Shown here piece after piece: positions 39,201 to 43,853 of a stretch of 64,000 bases of DNA (within the stretch, counting starts at the first letter, position 1; each line of letters opens with the position of its first letter). The DNA lies in assembly GCA_026214975.1 (NCBI GenBank), contig CM047806.1, forward strand, positions 96,867,811 through 96,931,810, in the 5' to 3' direction. This DNA is from Gentiana macrophylla. Lineage: Eukaryota; Streptophyta; Magnoliopsida; Gentianales; Gentianaceae. The notes beneath the pieces were generated by a model, which was not told the DNA's origin, did not search any database, and saw only the letters and a list, made by a program, of their open reading frames with translations. Both the position numbers and the translations under genes were made by a program.

Positions 39201-41837
39201 TTCCAAGACCGGAATATGTGAAAGCACTAACCTCTCATATCTCCTCTGCAGTATAATGAAATAGATACACTATCCAATCTCTGGCTTCACAGATTTTATG
39301 AGCCATGCCATGAGCCCAAAGAAACTGTGATTCAACCTCATTAGGTGATGGGGGTAGTTTAGCGATTCTTGGGAAGTACCCTATTTTCGGCACCTTGCGA
39401 TGAACAGTTAGAATTTAGATTCATATTGATTAAGGATGTGTTTGTGTTTTGTTGGTTGCTAAGTCTGTCACAGTTGGATTTTGGAGTGGCGCTTATTTTG
39501 TGGCTCTAATTTCATAAACACATGCACGAATGTGTTTAATAATGGGAAATGATTTCCATTACTCATCAGAATAACATTGCGCACAATTTATAAAAGTAAT
39601 TATAATGCTAGAATCAAAGTAAATCAGCCTATATAAAGCAGCTAATTTTCCTATAGTGAATCTAATCAAATCCAATATTTCCGGATTAAACAGCTAGCAT
39701 TCAGACTATACACGTGCTGAACAAGTTAAAACAATAATTCAGAAACATCTAATTATCTAAACATCCCATAAAGAATCTTCTTTTCATGAATCTTATAATG
39801 AATTAGAGATTATTGGAATAAATAAATACTTTGGGTGGTTATATTTGCACAACAGCAAGTATCTCAAATACATTGTTTAAAGAGAAACTCTCACCCAGGA
39901 ACTTTAAAACATAGGGTCATATATTATGCGACACCCTGTACCAAGTAGCATTTAAAATGAAAATTTTATCTCTCCCATTACGTTTGAAGACCAGCTGGTC
40001 ATATTCATCTCCGTTTTATTAAAACATCGTGAAGTCCCAAACCACCCTTCGCCATACCCAAGAAAATAAAAGGCAAAAAAGAAGAAAATTTTAAATGGAA
40101 AAACAAACAATAAAAGGTGCAGTTCAATCTACAGCTTACAGCCAAAGAAACTTACTAGAAGGAATGCCCTTAAAGCAGCAGCAAAAGCATGATTCACTAG
40201 GCCACTGTTGAACTGCGATCTTGACTCAACAAATTGACTAATCAGCAAGTATCCATGGCACAAAGGAAACATACGTTTGGTTGATTCCTGCAATGCGGTG
40301 TCATAAAAGTCATACATGATTACATGCCAAAACATAACATTATCCCCTCCCCCCCCCCCCACATTGGCACATTCAAAGGCAGTAGCAGGAATCCTTGAAG
40401 ATTATTAACGCACACGTAAAGCATGTTAACAATGACCGACGCCATAAAACAAGATGGTCCTTACTAGAAGTGCTAAATCCATTGATGCATCAACCTCAAA
40501 AGATACATCATCCACTTTTCCATGGAGCCTCTTTATGGAAATATACCGTCCTTCAATGCCAATCATTGCAGATAAGAGATCATCAATAACAATCAGTTCC
40601 TGCATGTGAATATCAAACAATGCCAGCCCCATAGGGTTTAACAACCAAACTAGTATTGGAATGACTAGAGAAGCCATGTCATGAACTGCTAACAGAAGAA
40701 ACACTTCAGAAACTTAAGAGCATGGAGTATAATTGCCATCACTAAGCAAGTGATGCTCCGTATGGTAATGAGCAGGGTCGATTGAAACAACATGAATTTG
40801 AATTTTCTCAGAATATATATACAGGATTTTATATTTGACCCCTTCTTTTTCAAAGACCACACCCAAACAAGAAAATATAAATGTAGAAGATTTAAATATG
40901 TTTGTGACATGTGTTAATTAGTTTTATGGTATCTCCCCTCAAATGAAAGTTTTATCGTGCCTAATGATGATTTGGAACCTACTGAAATTTATCACTTGCT
41001 CTGTTTCTATATCGGAGGGAAGCCAATGCACAGTGACAACAGGCATACAAACACAAGGAAAAAATCCATGCAATCCAGTCTTCTCAGACCGTATAGACAG
41101 GATGCCTATCCTTACATACACTAGCCTTCGCTCTTCTGTCCTTATTCTAAAGGTCATTTATCAATGATGTCAGATAACAAGGAGTATCTTGAAATGCAAC
41201 AGAAAAGATGAGTATTCTCGGGAAGAAAAACAAAAAAAATAAGAACTGGGCGCTCAGAGGTGAAATGCCCCCTAAAGAATCCGGGTCGTAAGGCCTCTAG
41301 ACTAAATAGGAACTACTTGAAACCATAACAAATACACTAGCACGGCATACATTTTAAAGCACCCTGCTTTAGTAATAGTTATTGAATACATTATCCGGCT
41401 AATAATCAAAAAACATAGAGGAAAAATGTAGGTCAATTCTGAATATCAAGGCATTCATATACCTGAATTGCTGCATGGTAGCAACCTATAGCCTTGTCTG
41501 ATCCCGAACTACATCAGATAAACTAACCAACAAGTAAGTAAATAAAATAAACAAATCAAATGAAATTCAAATGCAGACAGAAAAAATAAAACAGCATTCG
41601 CGTACTCAGCAGAATCGAAGTCAAAGTTCTTCATTACCGATCCCCCAGAAGCGATTTTTGATTCCTACATGAAGATTTTGAACAATAAACCTTCAAAATA
41701 CAAAAATGGTGTGTAATTGAGAAAGGCACATATCTCCGGCAGCCACACAAAAAAAACACCTGGTGGAAGCGGCCGATGAGGAAAGGTCGGTCGGCGTTCC
41801 ATTTCGGTGTTGAAGGGCGAGGGGAAGCAGTAGTCAT
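12305..41837 (-). CDS. GCP2: Gamma-tubulin complex component 2 (Spc97 family), 21 exons
   Basis: GCP2 pairs with GCP3 and two gamma-tubulins to form the small complex that nucleates microtubules. Coding exons from start to stop: 41760-41837, 41638-41690, 41463-41508, 40465-40599, 40156-40287, 27842-27925, 27661-27759, 27461-27552, 20774-20846, 16816-16968, 16552-16671, 16383-16436, 14779-14862, 14573-14647, 14335-14460, 13637-13762, 13397-13504, 13155-13217, 12861-12935, 12522-12718, 12305-12431. They sum to 2100 nt and encode 699 aa with no internal stop, near the usual plant length of about 680. Recognisable blocks include IDDLLSAMIGIEGRYI, FVESRSQFNSGLVNHAF, LEHQFRLGRLSIQGLWFY, VYEGVIDDPYGEFFIAEN, YLNVMRECGHN, LRSIKHYLLLDQGDFLVHFM, ITGLETFSLSYKVQWPLS and AEPYLTHLAQWILGV. 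Introns 5, 8, 9 and 12 are swollen by copia elements. All splice sites are GT-AG except intron 17 (GC-AG). Exon 2 is the least certain. Confidence 0.93.
13049..13078. repeat. (GGTGT)n short tandem repeat in GCP2 intron 18
   Basis: GGTGT-type units run GGGGTGGTGTGGTGTGGTGT and onwards on the plus strand. In the GCP2 pre-mRNA this reads as a C/A-rich tract between exons 18 and 19. No function is apparent. Confidence 0.8.
14335..14862 (-). CDS. GCP2: GCP2 exons 13-15 (residues 374-468)
   Basis: Exon 13 (14779-14862) encodes GDFLVHFMDIAREELTK and ends AVEKLQ. Exon 14 (14573-14647) encodes SLLDLALRSTAAAADPCHED. Exon 15 (14335-14460) encodes an acidic, less conserved stretch (DIEATVSDSDELEEP) and then SITGLETFSLSYK. 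All are phase 0. They belong to the gamma-tubulin-binding GRIP2 half of the protein. Confidence 0.93.
15005..16205 (-). mobile_element. Copia LTR remnants filling GCP2 intron 12
   Basis: Two diverged direct copies of about 200 bp lie at roughly 15010-15240 and 15975-16200, sharing the order CAGAA(C/T)AAT, TTCTTCCTT(T/C)CAT, GATAACTCAAACTCTA and ATATCTCTAAT. At 15230-15255 the complement reads as a polypurine tract before an LTR start (GAGGGGGAGTGTTAAAAG). At 15728-15739 there is a perfect minus-strand primer site (complement of TGGTATCAGAGC), followed on the right by another LTR-like segment. No coding region remains. I interpret this as at least two minus-strand copia derivatives with deleted interiors. 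Confidence 0.55.
16383..16968 (-). CDS. GCP2: GCP2 exons 10-12 (residues 265-373)
   Basis: Exon 10 (16816-16968) encodes AKYWQQRYSLKDEIPSFLAN and TILTTGKYLNVMRECGHNIQ. Exon 11 (16552-16671) encodes VPLAENSKLTSVVSNHHYLE and CIKAAYDYASGELL. Exon 12 (16383-16436) encodes YDLMSKLRSIKHYLLLDQ. They bridge the end of GRIP1 and the start of the C-terminal GRIP2 region, which binds gamma-tubulin. Introns of 144 and 115 bp separate them. Confidence 0.93.
17040..17777 (-). pseudogene. Copia RNase H end and LTR remnant (element E)
   Basis: The minus strand reads a decayed RNase H, with pieces resembling MDVDWAGSVVDRSSTPG, DRYFIKEKLEAG and a final polypurine-like CGAGGGGAG at about 17283-17291. Left of this is an LTR (about 17040-17282). 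Its start matches the segment ending at 20708 (TAGGAAGACTAAGATTATTTG here, TGTAGGAGACTAATATTATTTG there). The element is therefore probably one minus-strand copia whose middle is replaced by the plus-strand copia sequence at 17778-20250. It lies inside GCP2 intron 9. Confidence 0.6.
17778..18095 (+). mobile_element. Copia 5' LTR (element F)
   Basis: A segment starting TGTTATGGACTAG at 17778 and ending ACAAGGCA at 18090 is followed by TGGTATCACAGC at 18096-18107, a near match to the Met-tRNA primer site. Gag-like sequence follows on the same strand. The left boundary is inferred from TG alone and from the end of the element E reading frame. Confidence 0.5.
18130..19074 (+). pseudogene. Copia gag, broken (element F)
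   Basis: Starting near the ATG at 18192, the plus strand reads a copia-type gag in several frames: SLQITILELNRLSYLLWSQS, FITGRGKIGYLTG and YFNYLKGLWHELDQLF. It ends with a degraded zinc knuckle (CDQCNKAKHVRCTCW) near 18946. Several stops and shifts make it non-functional. It has no attached protease or polymerase. Confidence 0.65.
19075..20245 (+). pseudogene. Copia deletion derivative: gag fused to RT edge (element G)
   Basis: An LTR-like leader from TGTTGAAGTTTGG (19076) carries a TATA-like TAAATAAATAGG near 19299. A gag follows in 19355-19675 (SRKLMGKNYLEWAQTTKM, RGKLGYWTGD). At about 19715 the reading jumps to the region just before reverse transcriptase (NPLSNYLSYSKISSSHKALV, IQEALKDPNWKEAGLEEM) and decays into RT by 20230. 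Protease, integrase and most RT are missing. It sits in GCP2 intron 9 and is antisense to the gene. Confidence 0.65.
20330..20472 (+). repeat. G-rich irregular tract in GCP2 intron 9
   Basis: The plus strand is strongly G-rich, with many GGGG and GGTGGGG/GGTAGGGG runs over about 140 bp and almost no C. It could form G-quadruplexes on the plus strand. The GCP2 transcript carries the C-rich complement. Confidence 0.6.
20620..20708 (-). mobile_element. Copia LTR fragment, partner of the LTR at 17040-17282
   Basis: The segment containing GGATATAACAAATTACAT and ending TCTCCTACA at 20708 matches the LTR at the other end of intron 9. It is probably the 5' LTR remnant of minus-strand element E, with nested insertions between the two LTRs. 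Confidence 0.45.
20774..20846 (-). CDS. GCP2: GCP2 exon 9 (residues 240-264)
   Basis: This isolated 73-nt exon encodes WVYEGVIDDPYGEFFIAEN followed by KSLQK, among the most conserved parts of plant GCP2. Its single leading base completes the arginine codon split with exon 8. It lies between a 6.6-kb intron and a 3.8-kb intron, both packed with copia sequence, so gene predictors could easily miss it. Acceptor TTTCCAG and donor GTATGA are standard. Confidence 0.92.
21121..21180. repeat. A-run followed by (TA)n microsatellite
   Basis: Ten A residues are followed by about 24 TA units within GCP2 intron 8. Confidence 0.9.
21401..21446. repeat. (CAA)n plus poly(A) at the truncated end of a copia
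   Basis: About seven CAA units run into a string of 20-plus A residues just left of the truncated 3' LTR of copia B. The tract may mark a break and repair or polymerase slippage event. Confidence 0.75.
21481..25788 (-). mobile_element. Copia element B, decayed, inserted in another copia
   Basis: The 5' LTR is 25517-25788 (TGTTAAAATTAGGG to CATATCTACA, read on the minus strand), followed by a primer-site-like TGTTATCAAAGC. Gag (HKFNGNNYLLRSRSILMFV) is at 25475-25146 and protease (IIDSGASEHTT) at 25030. Integrase (HHKLGHLDFVYLKRLF, KPFTLILSDIWGPSK) is at 24700-24428 and RT (GCKWMFNIKYNSDGSINRHK) at 22916-22719. RNase H (NPAHHDKSTHIDIDRHLIKD) is at 21746-21525. A polypurine tract precedes the 3' LTR start at 21530, but only about 50 bp of that LTR remain. 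Stops are frequent. It interrupts the gag zinc knuckle of element A. Confidence 0.85.
22990..23338. mobile_element. hAT-like MITE inside copia B
   Basis: About 349 bp interrupts the RT region of copia B. The ends are inverted: CAGTGTTCTAAAA on the left and TTTTTTAGAACATT on the right. ATCATCA flanks both sides (22983-22989 and 23340-23346), consistent with an 8-bp duplication with one change. The interior has GGCG/CGCC-rich words (CAAGGCGCC, CTAGGCGG) near the left end and CTAGGCGCC near the right, so the inverted structure continues inward. Confidence 0.65.
25789..26923 (-). pseudogene. Copia element A: 5' LTR and gag fragment
   Basis: Read on the minus strand, an LTR of about 250 bp (26923 to 26674) precedes a perfect TGGTATCAGAGC primer site (26662-26673). 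Gag follows: VYDSKIWDNFIF-like sequence, EQERVFRFLIGLN, DARGRILCTKPF and a zinc knuckle CEHCKKIGHTKENC ending at about 25796. Copia B inserted exactly there, and no downstream part of element A was found beyond B. Several stops break gag. The plus-strand ORF at 25711-26043 is its antisense shadow. Confidence 0.75.
26924..27460. other. Remaining GCP2 intron 8 sequence
   Basis: Ordinary AT-rich intron sequence between copia A and exon 8. I see no transposon motif, RNA gene or conserved coding segment. Confidence 0.5.
27461..27925 (-). CDS. GCP2: GCP2 exons 6-8 (residues 149-240)
   Basis: Exon 6 (27842-27925) encodes DYEAMVAQLEHQFRLGRLSI and QGLWFYCQ. Exon 7 (27661-27759) encodes PMMGSVQALSMVTKKV and ends FTGSAVLNLLQNQ. 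Exon 8 (27461-27552) encodes AKAMAGDHVVRSLLEKMTHC and ends in phase 2 within the arginine of LERW. The three exons are tightly spaced (introns of 82 and 108 bp) between two retrotransposon-filled introns. They form the core of the GRIP1 region. Confidence 0.93.
28120..30225 (-). mobile_element. Copia element D, 5'-truncated and RT-deleted
   Basis: Read leftwards, it starts with a gag zinc knuckle (CVHCQKPRHTKDAC) near 30180. Integrase pieces follow (RLGHPNLPYLER, FRLIHSDLWGP) at about 29600-29280. Next is the linker before RT (DSSSSAESETPQEDLVPVYQ) at 29250-29040, then an abrupt jump near 29035 into RNase H. RNase H includes GRGLYLKKTDKRGVEVF at 28970-28900 and LYCDNKVAIDIANDPVHHDR at 28685 onwards. 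The 3' LTR is 28120-28433 (TGTATGAATATG to TTCCATCA on the minus strand). Essentially all of RT is deleted, and the 5' part is lost beyond 30225. It lies in GCP2 intron 5 in the same orientation as the gene. Confidence 0.8.
30229..30281. repeat. (AT)n target of the intact copia insertion
   Basis: About 26 AT units end exactly at the left LTR of the 5-kb copia. The same repeat resumes right after the right LTR (35270-35292), so the element inserted into the microsatellite. Confidence 0.9.
30282..30547 (+). repeat. 5' LTR of the intact copia
   Basis: Starts TGTTGAATTATATTT and ends GTTTCTACA. It contains the TATA-like CCTATAAAGTG near 30450 and AATAAA near 30497. An 18-bp tandem duplication (30536-30553, 30554-30571) spans its right edge and moves the primer site away from the LTR end. 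Confidence 0.9.
30623..31488 (+). pseudogene. Copia gag with stops
   Basis: Gag begins near 30623. The main frame gives LNGDNYLQWS, then KKWRVENSNVVSILLGSM, a stop at 30929, QGERSVTDYFNLLSRSWQQL, RRIFKFLMGLNSSLDDVRGR, a stop at 31294, and finally a zinc knuckle CEHCKKPGHNKDTCWKIHGK near 31408. Two to three point disruptions inactivate it. The domain order is that of a normal copia gag with a single CCHC knuckle. Confidence 0.8.
31660..32048 (+). pseudogene. Copia protease and pre-integrase linker, broken
   Basis: IWIVDSGASNHMT near 31690 contains the aspartic protease DSGA motif. It is followed by decayed sequence including LKDVLYVSNLQCNLLSVSKF and MEEIGSADERYGLF. One stop at about 31755 and a frameshift separate the parts. 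Confidence 0.75.
32064..33257 (+). CDS. Copia integrase open frame, 397 aa
   Basis: This is the integrase part of the copia polyprotein, which inserts element cDNA into chromosomes. It opens with the zinc-binding region: H18 and H23 in LLHYRLGHPN, and C47 and C50 in KCEVC. The catalytic triad is visible as D77 (HSDIWGPSK), D140 (KTDNGKEY) and E176 (NGVAERKNR); D140 and E176 are separated by 35 residues as expected. The GAG-pre-integrase and core are intact, and the C-terminal tail (after about residue 280) is the usual variable linker. The first ATG is not a genuine start, because the natural product is cleaved from a polyprotein. The frame closes before RT, which is in a different frame. Confidence 0.88.
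   Translation: MSISCRSTSSCSNILLLHYRLGHPNFLYLKKLYPSMFKGINVDSLKCEVCQFSKHIRSNFPANMYVPSSPFSLFHSDIWGPSKQKTTTGKRWFVSFIDDHSRVTWMFLLKEKSEVGSIFKNFYTMIKNQFSTEIKVLKTDNGKEYFEKSLTSFFTEKGIIHVSTCVDTPQQNGVAERKNRHLLEVARGIMFTMKVPKFLWGDAVLTATYLINRLPSRTLKFKTHVQVLKEAYPDTHFISTMDFKVFGCICFVHIHSQHRGKLDPRSIKCIYVGYSSSQKDTVVFLSSTKKYYNTMDATFMEDQAFYDKESQREKFQDSYESWNICPTNLSDDFISPDTDNTRQDQPKNDQPKSPSKVKQPGHPNIIVHTRKRKAMSQNPEFEEYAHNDDDVGSEGMP
33380..35005 (+). CDS. Copia reverse transcriptase-RNase H open frame, 541 aa
   Basis: The frame is fully open. It begins with the linker and RT entry (GCRWIFTIKYNSNGSLNRYK, ARLVAKGFTQSYGIDYHETF), then the first catalytic region (LDIKNAFLYGDLNEEVYM), the SLYGLKQSPRAW block and the active-site VVYVDDIILTGD near residue 224. 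RNase H follows with IYTDADYAGG near residue 383, SSAESELRALALG, and a C-terminal HVEVDRRFIREKV and ADLLTKAV. The frame ends at 35005, immediately before the polypurine tract and 3' LTR. It is the best preserved polymerase in the window. Confidence 0.92.
   Translation: MTHPSYNFPVYEKLAPQFQAFTSSLDTTQIPKNVHEGLKSPEWKAALTEEMNTLVKNNTWDIIPLPKGKHPVGCRWIFTIKYNSNGSLNRYKARLVAKGFTQSYGIDYHETFAPVAKLNTIRILMSIAVKMDWSLTQLDIKNAFLYGDLNEEVYMHLPPGFESLGNKGDVCKLKRSLYGLKQSPRAWFGRFSRFIKGHGFHQCHTDHTLFIRRNYGKTTILVVYVDDIILTGDDTDEIRKIKKIIASEFEIKDLGIPKHFLGMEIARNASGISMSQRKYTLDLLKETGMLGCKPANTPVEPGLKLNKEDNSPLVDKGRYQRLVGKLIYLSHTRPDICFVVGLISQFMHQPTERHMQIAERVLRYLKKNPGQCLSFKKNESKEIQIYTDADYAGGVTDMRSTSDYCTYIWGNLTTWRSKKHHVVSRSSAESELRALALGVCEGLWIKRMLEELGFDISKPIQIMCDKTSALCIAENPTHHDKTKHVEVDRRFIREKVDNGDIALFHIKTQDQVADLLTKAVSNQVFHHLYFKLGCINIYNQP
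35013..35269 (+). repeat. 3' LTR of the intact copia
   Basis: Starts TGTTGAATTATATTTAAT after GAGGGAGAG and ends AGTTTTTGCA. It differs from the 5' LTR by a 9-bp deletion and about five substitutions. Confidence 0.9.
35293..38858 (+). mobile_element. Older RT-deleted copia in GCP2 intron 5
   Basis: The LTRs are 35293-35551 and about 38618-38858, clearly more diverged than those of the neighbouring copia. A perfect TGGTATCAGAGC primer site follows at 35552. Gag pieces (KGPIEVTSYYNEIMALWQEL), a zinc knuckle (CEHCKRIGHTRDTCW-like, about 36290-36335) and a protease-like IDHMTGASDLF are present. Integrase (HNRLGHPSLSYLRKLFPDL, SDNGTEYFSSLEKFFLEHG) runs to about 38175. Reading then jumps straight to the end of RNase H (LFCDNKGATNITNEPVQHDQ), so RT and part of integrase are deleted. 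A hAT element interrupts it at 36764-37488. Confidence 0.85.
36764..37488. mobile_element. Non-autonomous hAT element (copy 1) in copia
   Basis: The 725-bp element begins CAGGGCCGGCCCTGG. It is flanked by TCTTGCAC (36756-36763) and TCTTACAC (37489-37496), an 8-bp target duplication with one change, typical of hAT. Removing it rejoins the copia reading frame (KNVLH then V). A second copy at 56363-57237 shares the words ACATGTACCGTTGGGC, GGCACCGTTGGGCTTAAGAC and TTGGATCGGA. The right terminus here (CGCCCACA) has lost the GGCCGGCC motif seen in the second copy. No transposase frame is visible. Confidence 0.8.
38859..40155. other. Remaining GCP2 intron 5 sequence
   Basis: No recognised coding or transposon motif. 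A minus-strand frame near 39230-39400 (ARDWIVYLFHYTAEEI) is faintly reminiscent of copia gag but too weak to call. The last 100 bp before exon 5 are ordinary intron. Confidence 0.4.
40156..40599 (-). CDS. GCP2: GCP2 exons 4-5 (residues 60-148)
   Basis: Exon 4 (40465-40599) encodes ELIVIDDLLSAMIGIEGRYI followed by a segment ending SMDLALL. Exon 5 (40156-40287) encodes ESTKRMFPLCHGYLLISQFV and the block ending AAALRAFLL. This is the start of the N-terminal GRIP1 part of the Spc97/Spc98 domain, which mediates lateral contact between GCP subunits. Both exons are phase 0 with GTAAG donors. The next exon lies 12.2 kb away across intron 5. Confidence 0.92.
41463..41837 (-). CDS. GCP2: GCP2 exons 1-3 (residues 1-59)
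   Basis: Exon 1 (41760-41837) starts at the ATG at 41837 and encodes the plant GCP2 N-terminus with PSTPKWNADRPFLIGRFHQ. Exon 3 (41463-41508) encodes SGSDKAIGCYHAAIQ, which matches the segment before the first conserved block. Exon 2 is placed at 41638-41690 because this acceptor (TTTTGAAG) gives the 53 nt needed to keep frame between exons 1 and 3. A second acceptor 26 nt further in (ATGTAG) would give a 27-nt exon and a frameshift in exon 3. This region is poorly conserved in the family, so exon 2 rests on phase alone. Confidence 0.75.
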
Positions 41838-41971
41838 GTATCCGTGTTCTGTAAAAGTAAAGCCAATTCAGTTGATTTTTTCCGATTTAACAATGGGTTG
41901 GGGCTATATTCTTTTTAAAAAAACAAAAACAAAAACAAAATCAAAATACACATACAATGCTTAAAAAAATT
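41838..41971 (-). promoter_or_regulatory. GCP2 5' flank, probable promoter and 5' UTR
   Basis: This is the sequence upstream of the GCP2 ATG at 41837. No clear TATA box is seen at a useful distance, as is common for broadly expressed plant genes. A SINE begins about 140 bp upstream of the start codon, so the promoter is either very short or overlaps the SINE. The call is positional only. Confidence 0.35.
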
Positions 41972-42162
41972 TGGCGGTAACCAAATAGCTTGGTGAGAAT
42001 GTCTTGGAGGTCATCGGTTCGATTCTTATTTAAGGCGTTATTTTTTAAAGAGCTTTTGGTCAGTATAATTTTTGACTAAGAGTTAGACTCTGCAGGCACA
42101 ATTCGAAACTTCAAATTAGTCGGGTCACTTGATTTCGGATACCGGAGGTTTTAAGTAAAAAT
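41972..42162 (+). mobile_element. tRNA-derived SINE upstream of GCP2
   Basis: An A-box-like TAGCTTGGTGAG (41986-41997) and a B box GGTTCGATTC (42016-42025) are placed as in an RNA polymerase III promoter. The 3' body contains AATTAGTCGGG-like words (42114-42124) and GATTTCGGATACCGG (42131-42145), which resemble the tails of plant tRNA-derived SINEs as I recall them. It ends in a short A-rich tail near 42162. Target duplications are ambiguous (AAAAATT-like on both sides). It points away from GCP2. Confidence 0.55.
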
Positions 42163-43244
42163 TGATGGCGATTAGATTGCACCCTTTTAGTTCTGGTATA
42201 ATTATGGCGTAACATTTTAAGTGCTATTTTTTTATAAAATTACAAAATTGCTGGTGGCATCACACAACGTTCCTCTAAAACGTCACTACTATCGACTTTT
42301 GTTTTGGGAAAAAAAAAAGGTCACTTCCATCGATGTTGCATATCATTAACCACATTTTGTTAAAAAAATATTACATTATCAGTCTCTCGCTCATGTTTTG
42401 TAGAAAAAGTAACGTCGGTACCAGTGATGTTTCTTATCGTGAAAAGTATTTGTTGTTTTTTAAATAATTTGTTGGGTGTGCTAAGCACTCATGGTGTCTG
42501 ATAACGTCGGAATTATCACAAACGGTTTAGGTTAATTTTTCCGGTGAGGAGCGGTGGTGCTCAAGAAAAATATGAAGATGTTATAACGTCAATAAAGCTG
42601 TAAGTGGCGAGCTCAATTGTCGAGAAATAGGCAGAAATTATCTACTTTTTGGTATTAGACTTGTCCTTTTCAGGGTACAAATGACGCTACTTATAGGGCT
42701 AAGAGTCGGCGGTTGCAAAGAGTAATTAGTATATAATAAAAGTGATTAACGACGTGGCTGACATGGCAGCGTCAGATTGGGCGAGCTTGATCATAGACGC
42801 TACGGGTTCTTCACTTGTAACCGCCATGCATTAACTTTTGTTGCCTAAATTAGCGGGCTTGGTCCGAGTTGGGTCGGATTGCGAGCTGGGGTGAGCATGT
42901 CGGCCCCCAGTGCTTCTCGTCGACCTGCGAAGGCGGGCTGAAGGCTTTGTCTGATTGACGCCCGTTCCCTGCCAATGATGAGCATCGTAGAGGCGAAAGG
43001 CGAGCTGGATTGAGCCCGGCCAAGTCCGGCTTATGAAAGTGCAAGCTGACTGAGCCGAGGACCCTATTCGCTATTTGGCCTACATACAGGGCCAATGCTG
43101 AATCCGTATGCTCTTTTCCGGGCTTGGCGTATCCATGGCCCCTACTCCTTGGTTTATTCATGATGTACACATGAATAATTCATGAAGTAGATTGTTGTTT
43201 TGGTTTGTCGTATGCCGACTGACTGCTATAGAGCGACCTGCATG
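42163..43244. other. Intergenic, no recognised gene
   Basis: The left half is AT-rich. From about 42840 it becomes more GC-rich, in keeping with the minisatellite and transposon-type ORF that follow. A 106-codon minus-strand frame at 42850-43170 has no motif I recognise. Confidence 0.45.
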
Positions 43245-43853
43245 AATCCGTTATGCTCAAAAGCATATAGCCACATGATGTCATGCATAAATCGACAGTC
43301 GATTATCGACCGGACTTAGGTGCGCTATGATCGAGGGCGAATAGCCGCAGGGTTTCGTGCATGAAGCGACCGGACTTAGGTGTGTTGTGCTCGAGGGAGA
43401 ATAGCCGCAAGGTGCCGTGCATAAAGCGACCGGGCTTGGATGCGTTATGCTCAAGGGCGAATAGCCATAGGGTGTCGTGCATGAAGCGGCCAGACTTAGG
43501 TGCGTTATGCTTGAGGGCGAATAGCCGTAGGGTTCCGTGCATAAAGCGACCGGGCCTGGATGCATTACGCTCATGGGTGAATAGCCGTATGATGTTGTGC
43601 ATAAAGCGACCGGACTTAGGTGCGCTATGCTCATGGGTGAATAGCCACGTGATGCCGTGCATAAAATGACCAGACTCTTATGCTCGAGGGAAAATAGCTG
43701 CATGATGTTGTGCATAAAGTGACCGGACTTGGATGCGTTATGCTTGTAGGCGAATAACCGCATGGTCCCGTGCGTAAAGTGACCGAACTTAAATGCGTAA
43801 TGCTCGTGGGAGAATAGACGTATGATGCCAAGCATAAAGCGACCGGACTTGGA
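43245..43853. repeat. 60-bp minisatellite, about ten copies
   Basis: Six consecutive units are exactly 60 bp (43321-43680), preceded by one degenerate unit. After them comes a 53-bp unit and then two more of 60 bp. The consensus contains TGCGTTATGCTCGAGGGCGA, ATAGCCGCA and GCATAAAGCGACCGGACTT. Because 60 is a multiple of 3, long frames stay open on both strands; these are artefacts. The array lies 0.9 kb upstream of a decayed transposon-type ORF. Confidence 0.92.

Noticed and set aside
38859..39430. 5' gag of copia element D displaced to the far side of the nested copias
   Set aside because: The minus-strand frames have no clear gag motif or zinc knuckle, so the link could not be supported.
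42850..43170. 106-codon minus-strand ORF in GC-rich DNA
   Set aside because: No motif, no splice context and no homologous copy in the window; GC-rich sequence gives long open frames by chance.
43245..43853. CRISPR-like array
   Set aside because: Units are contiguous 60-bp tandem repeats without unique spacers, in a plant nuclear genome.
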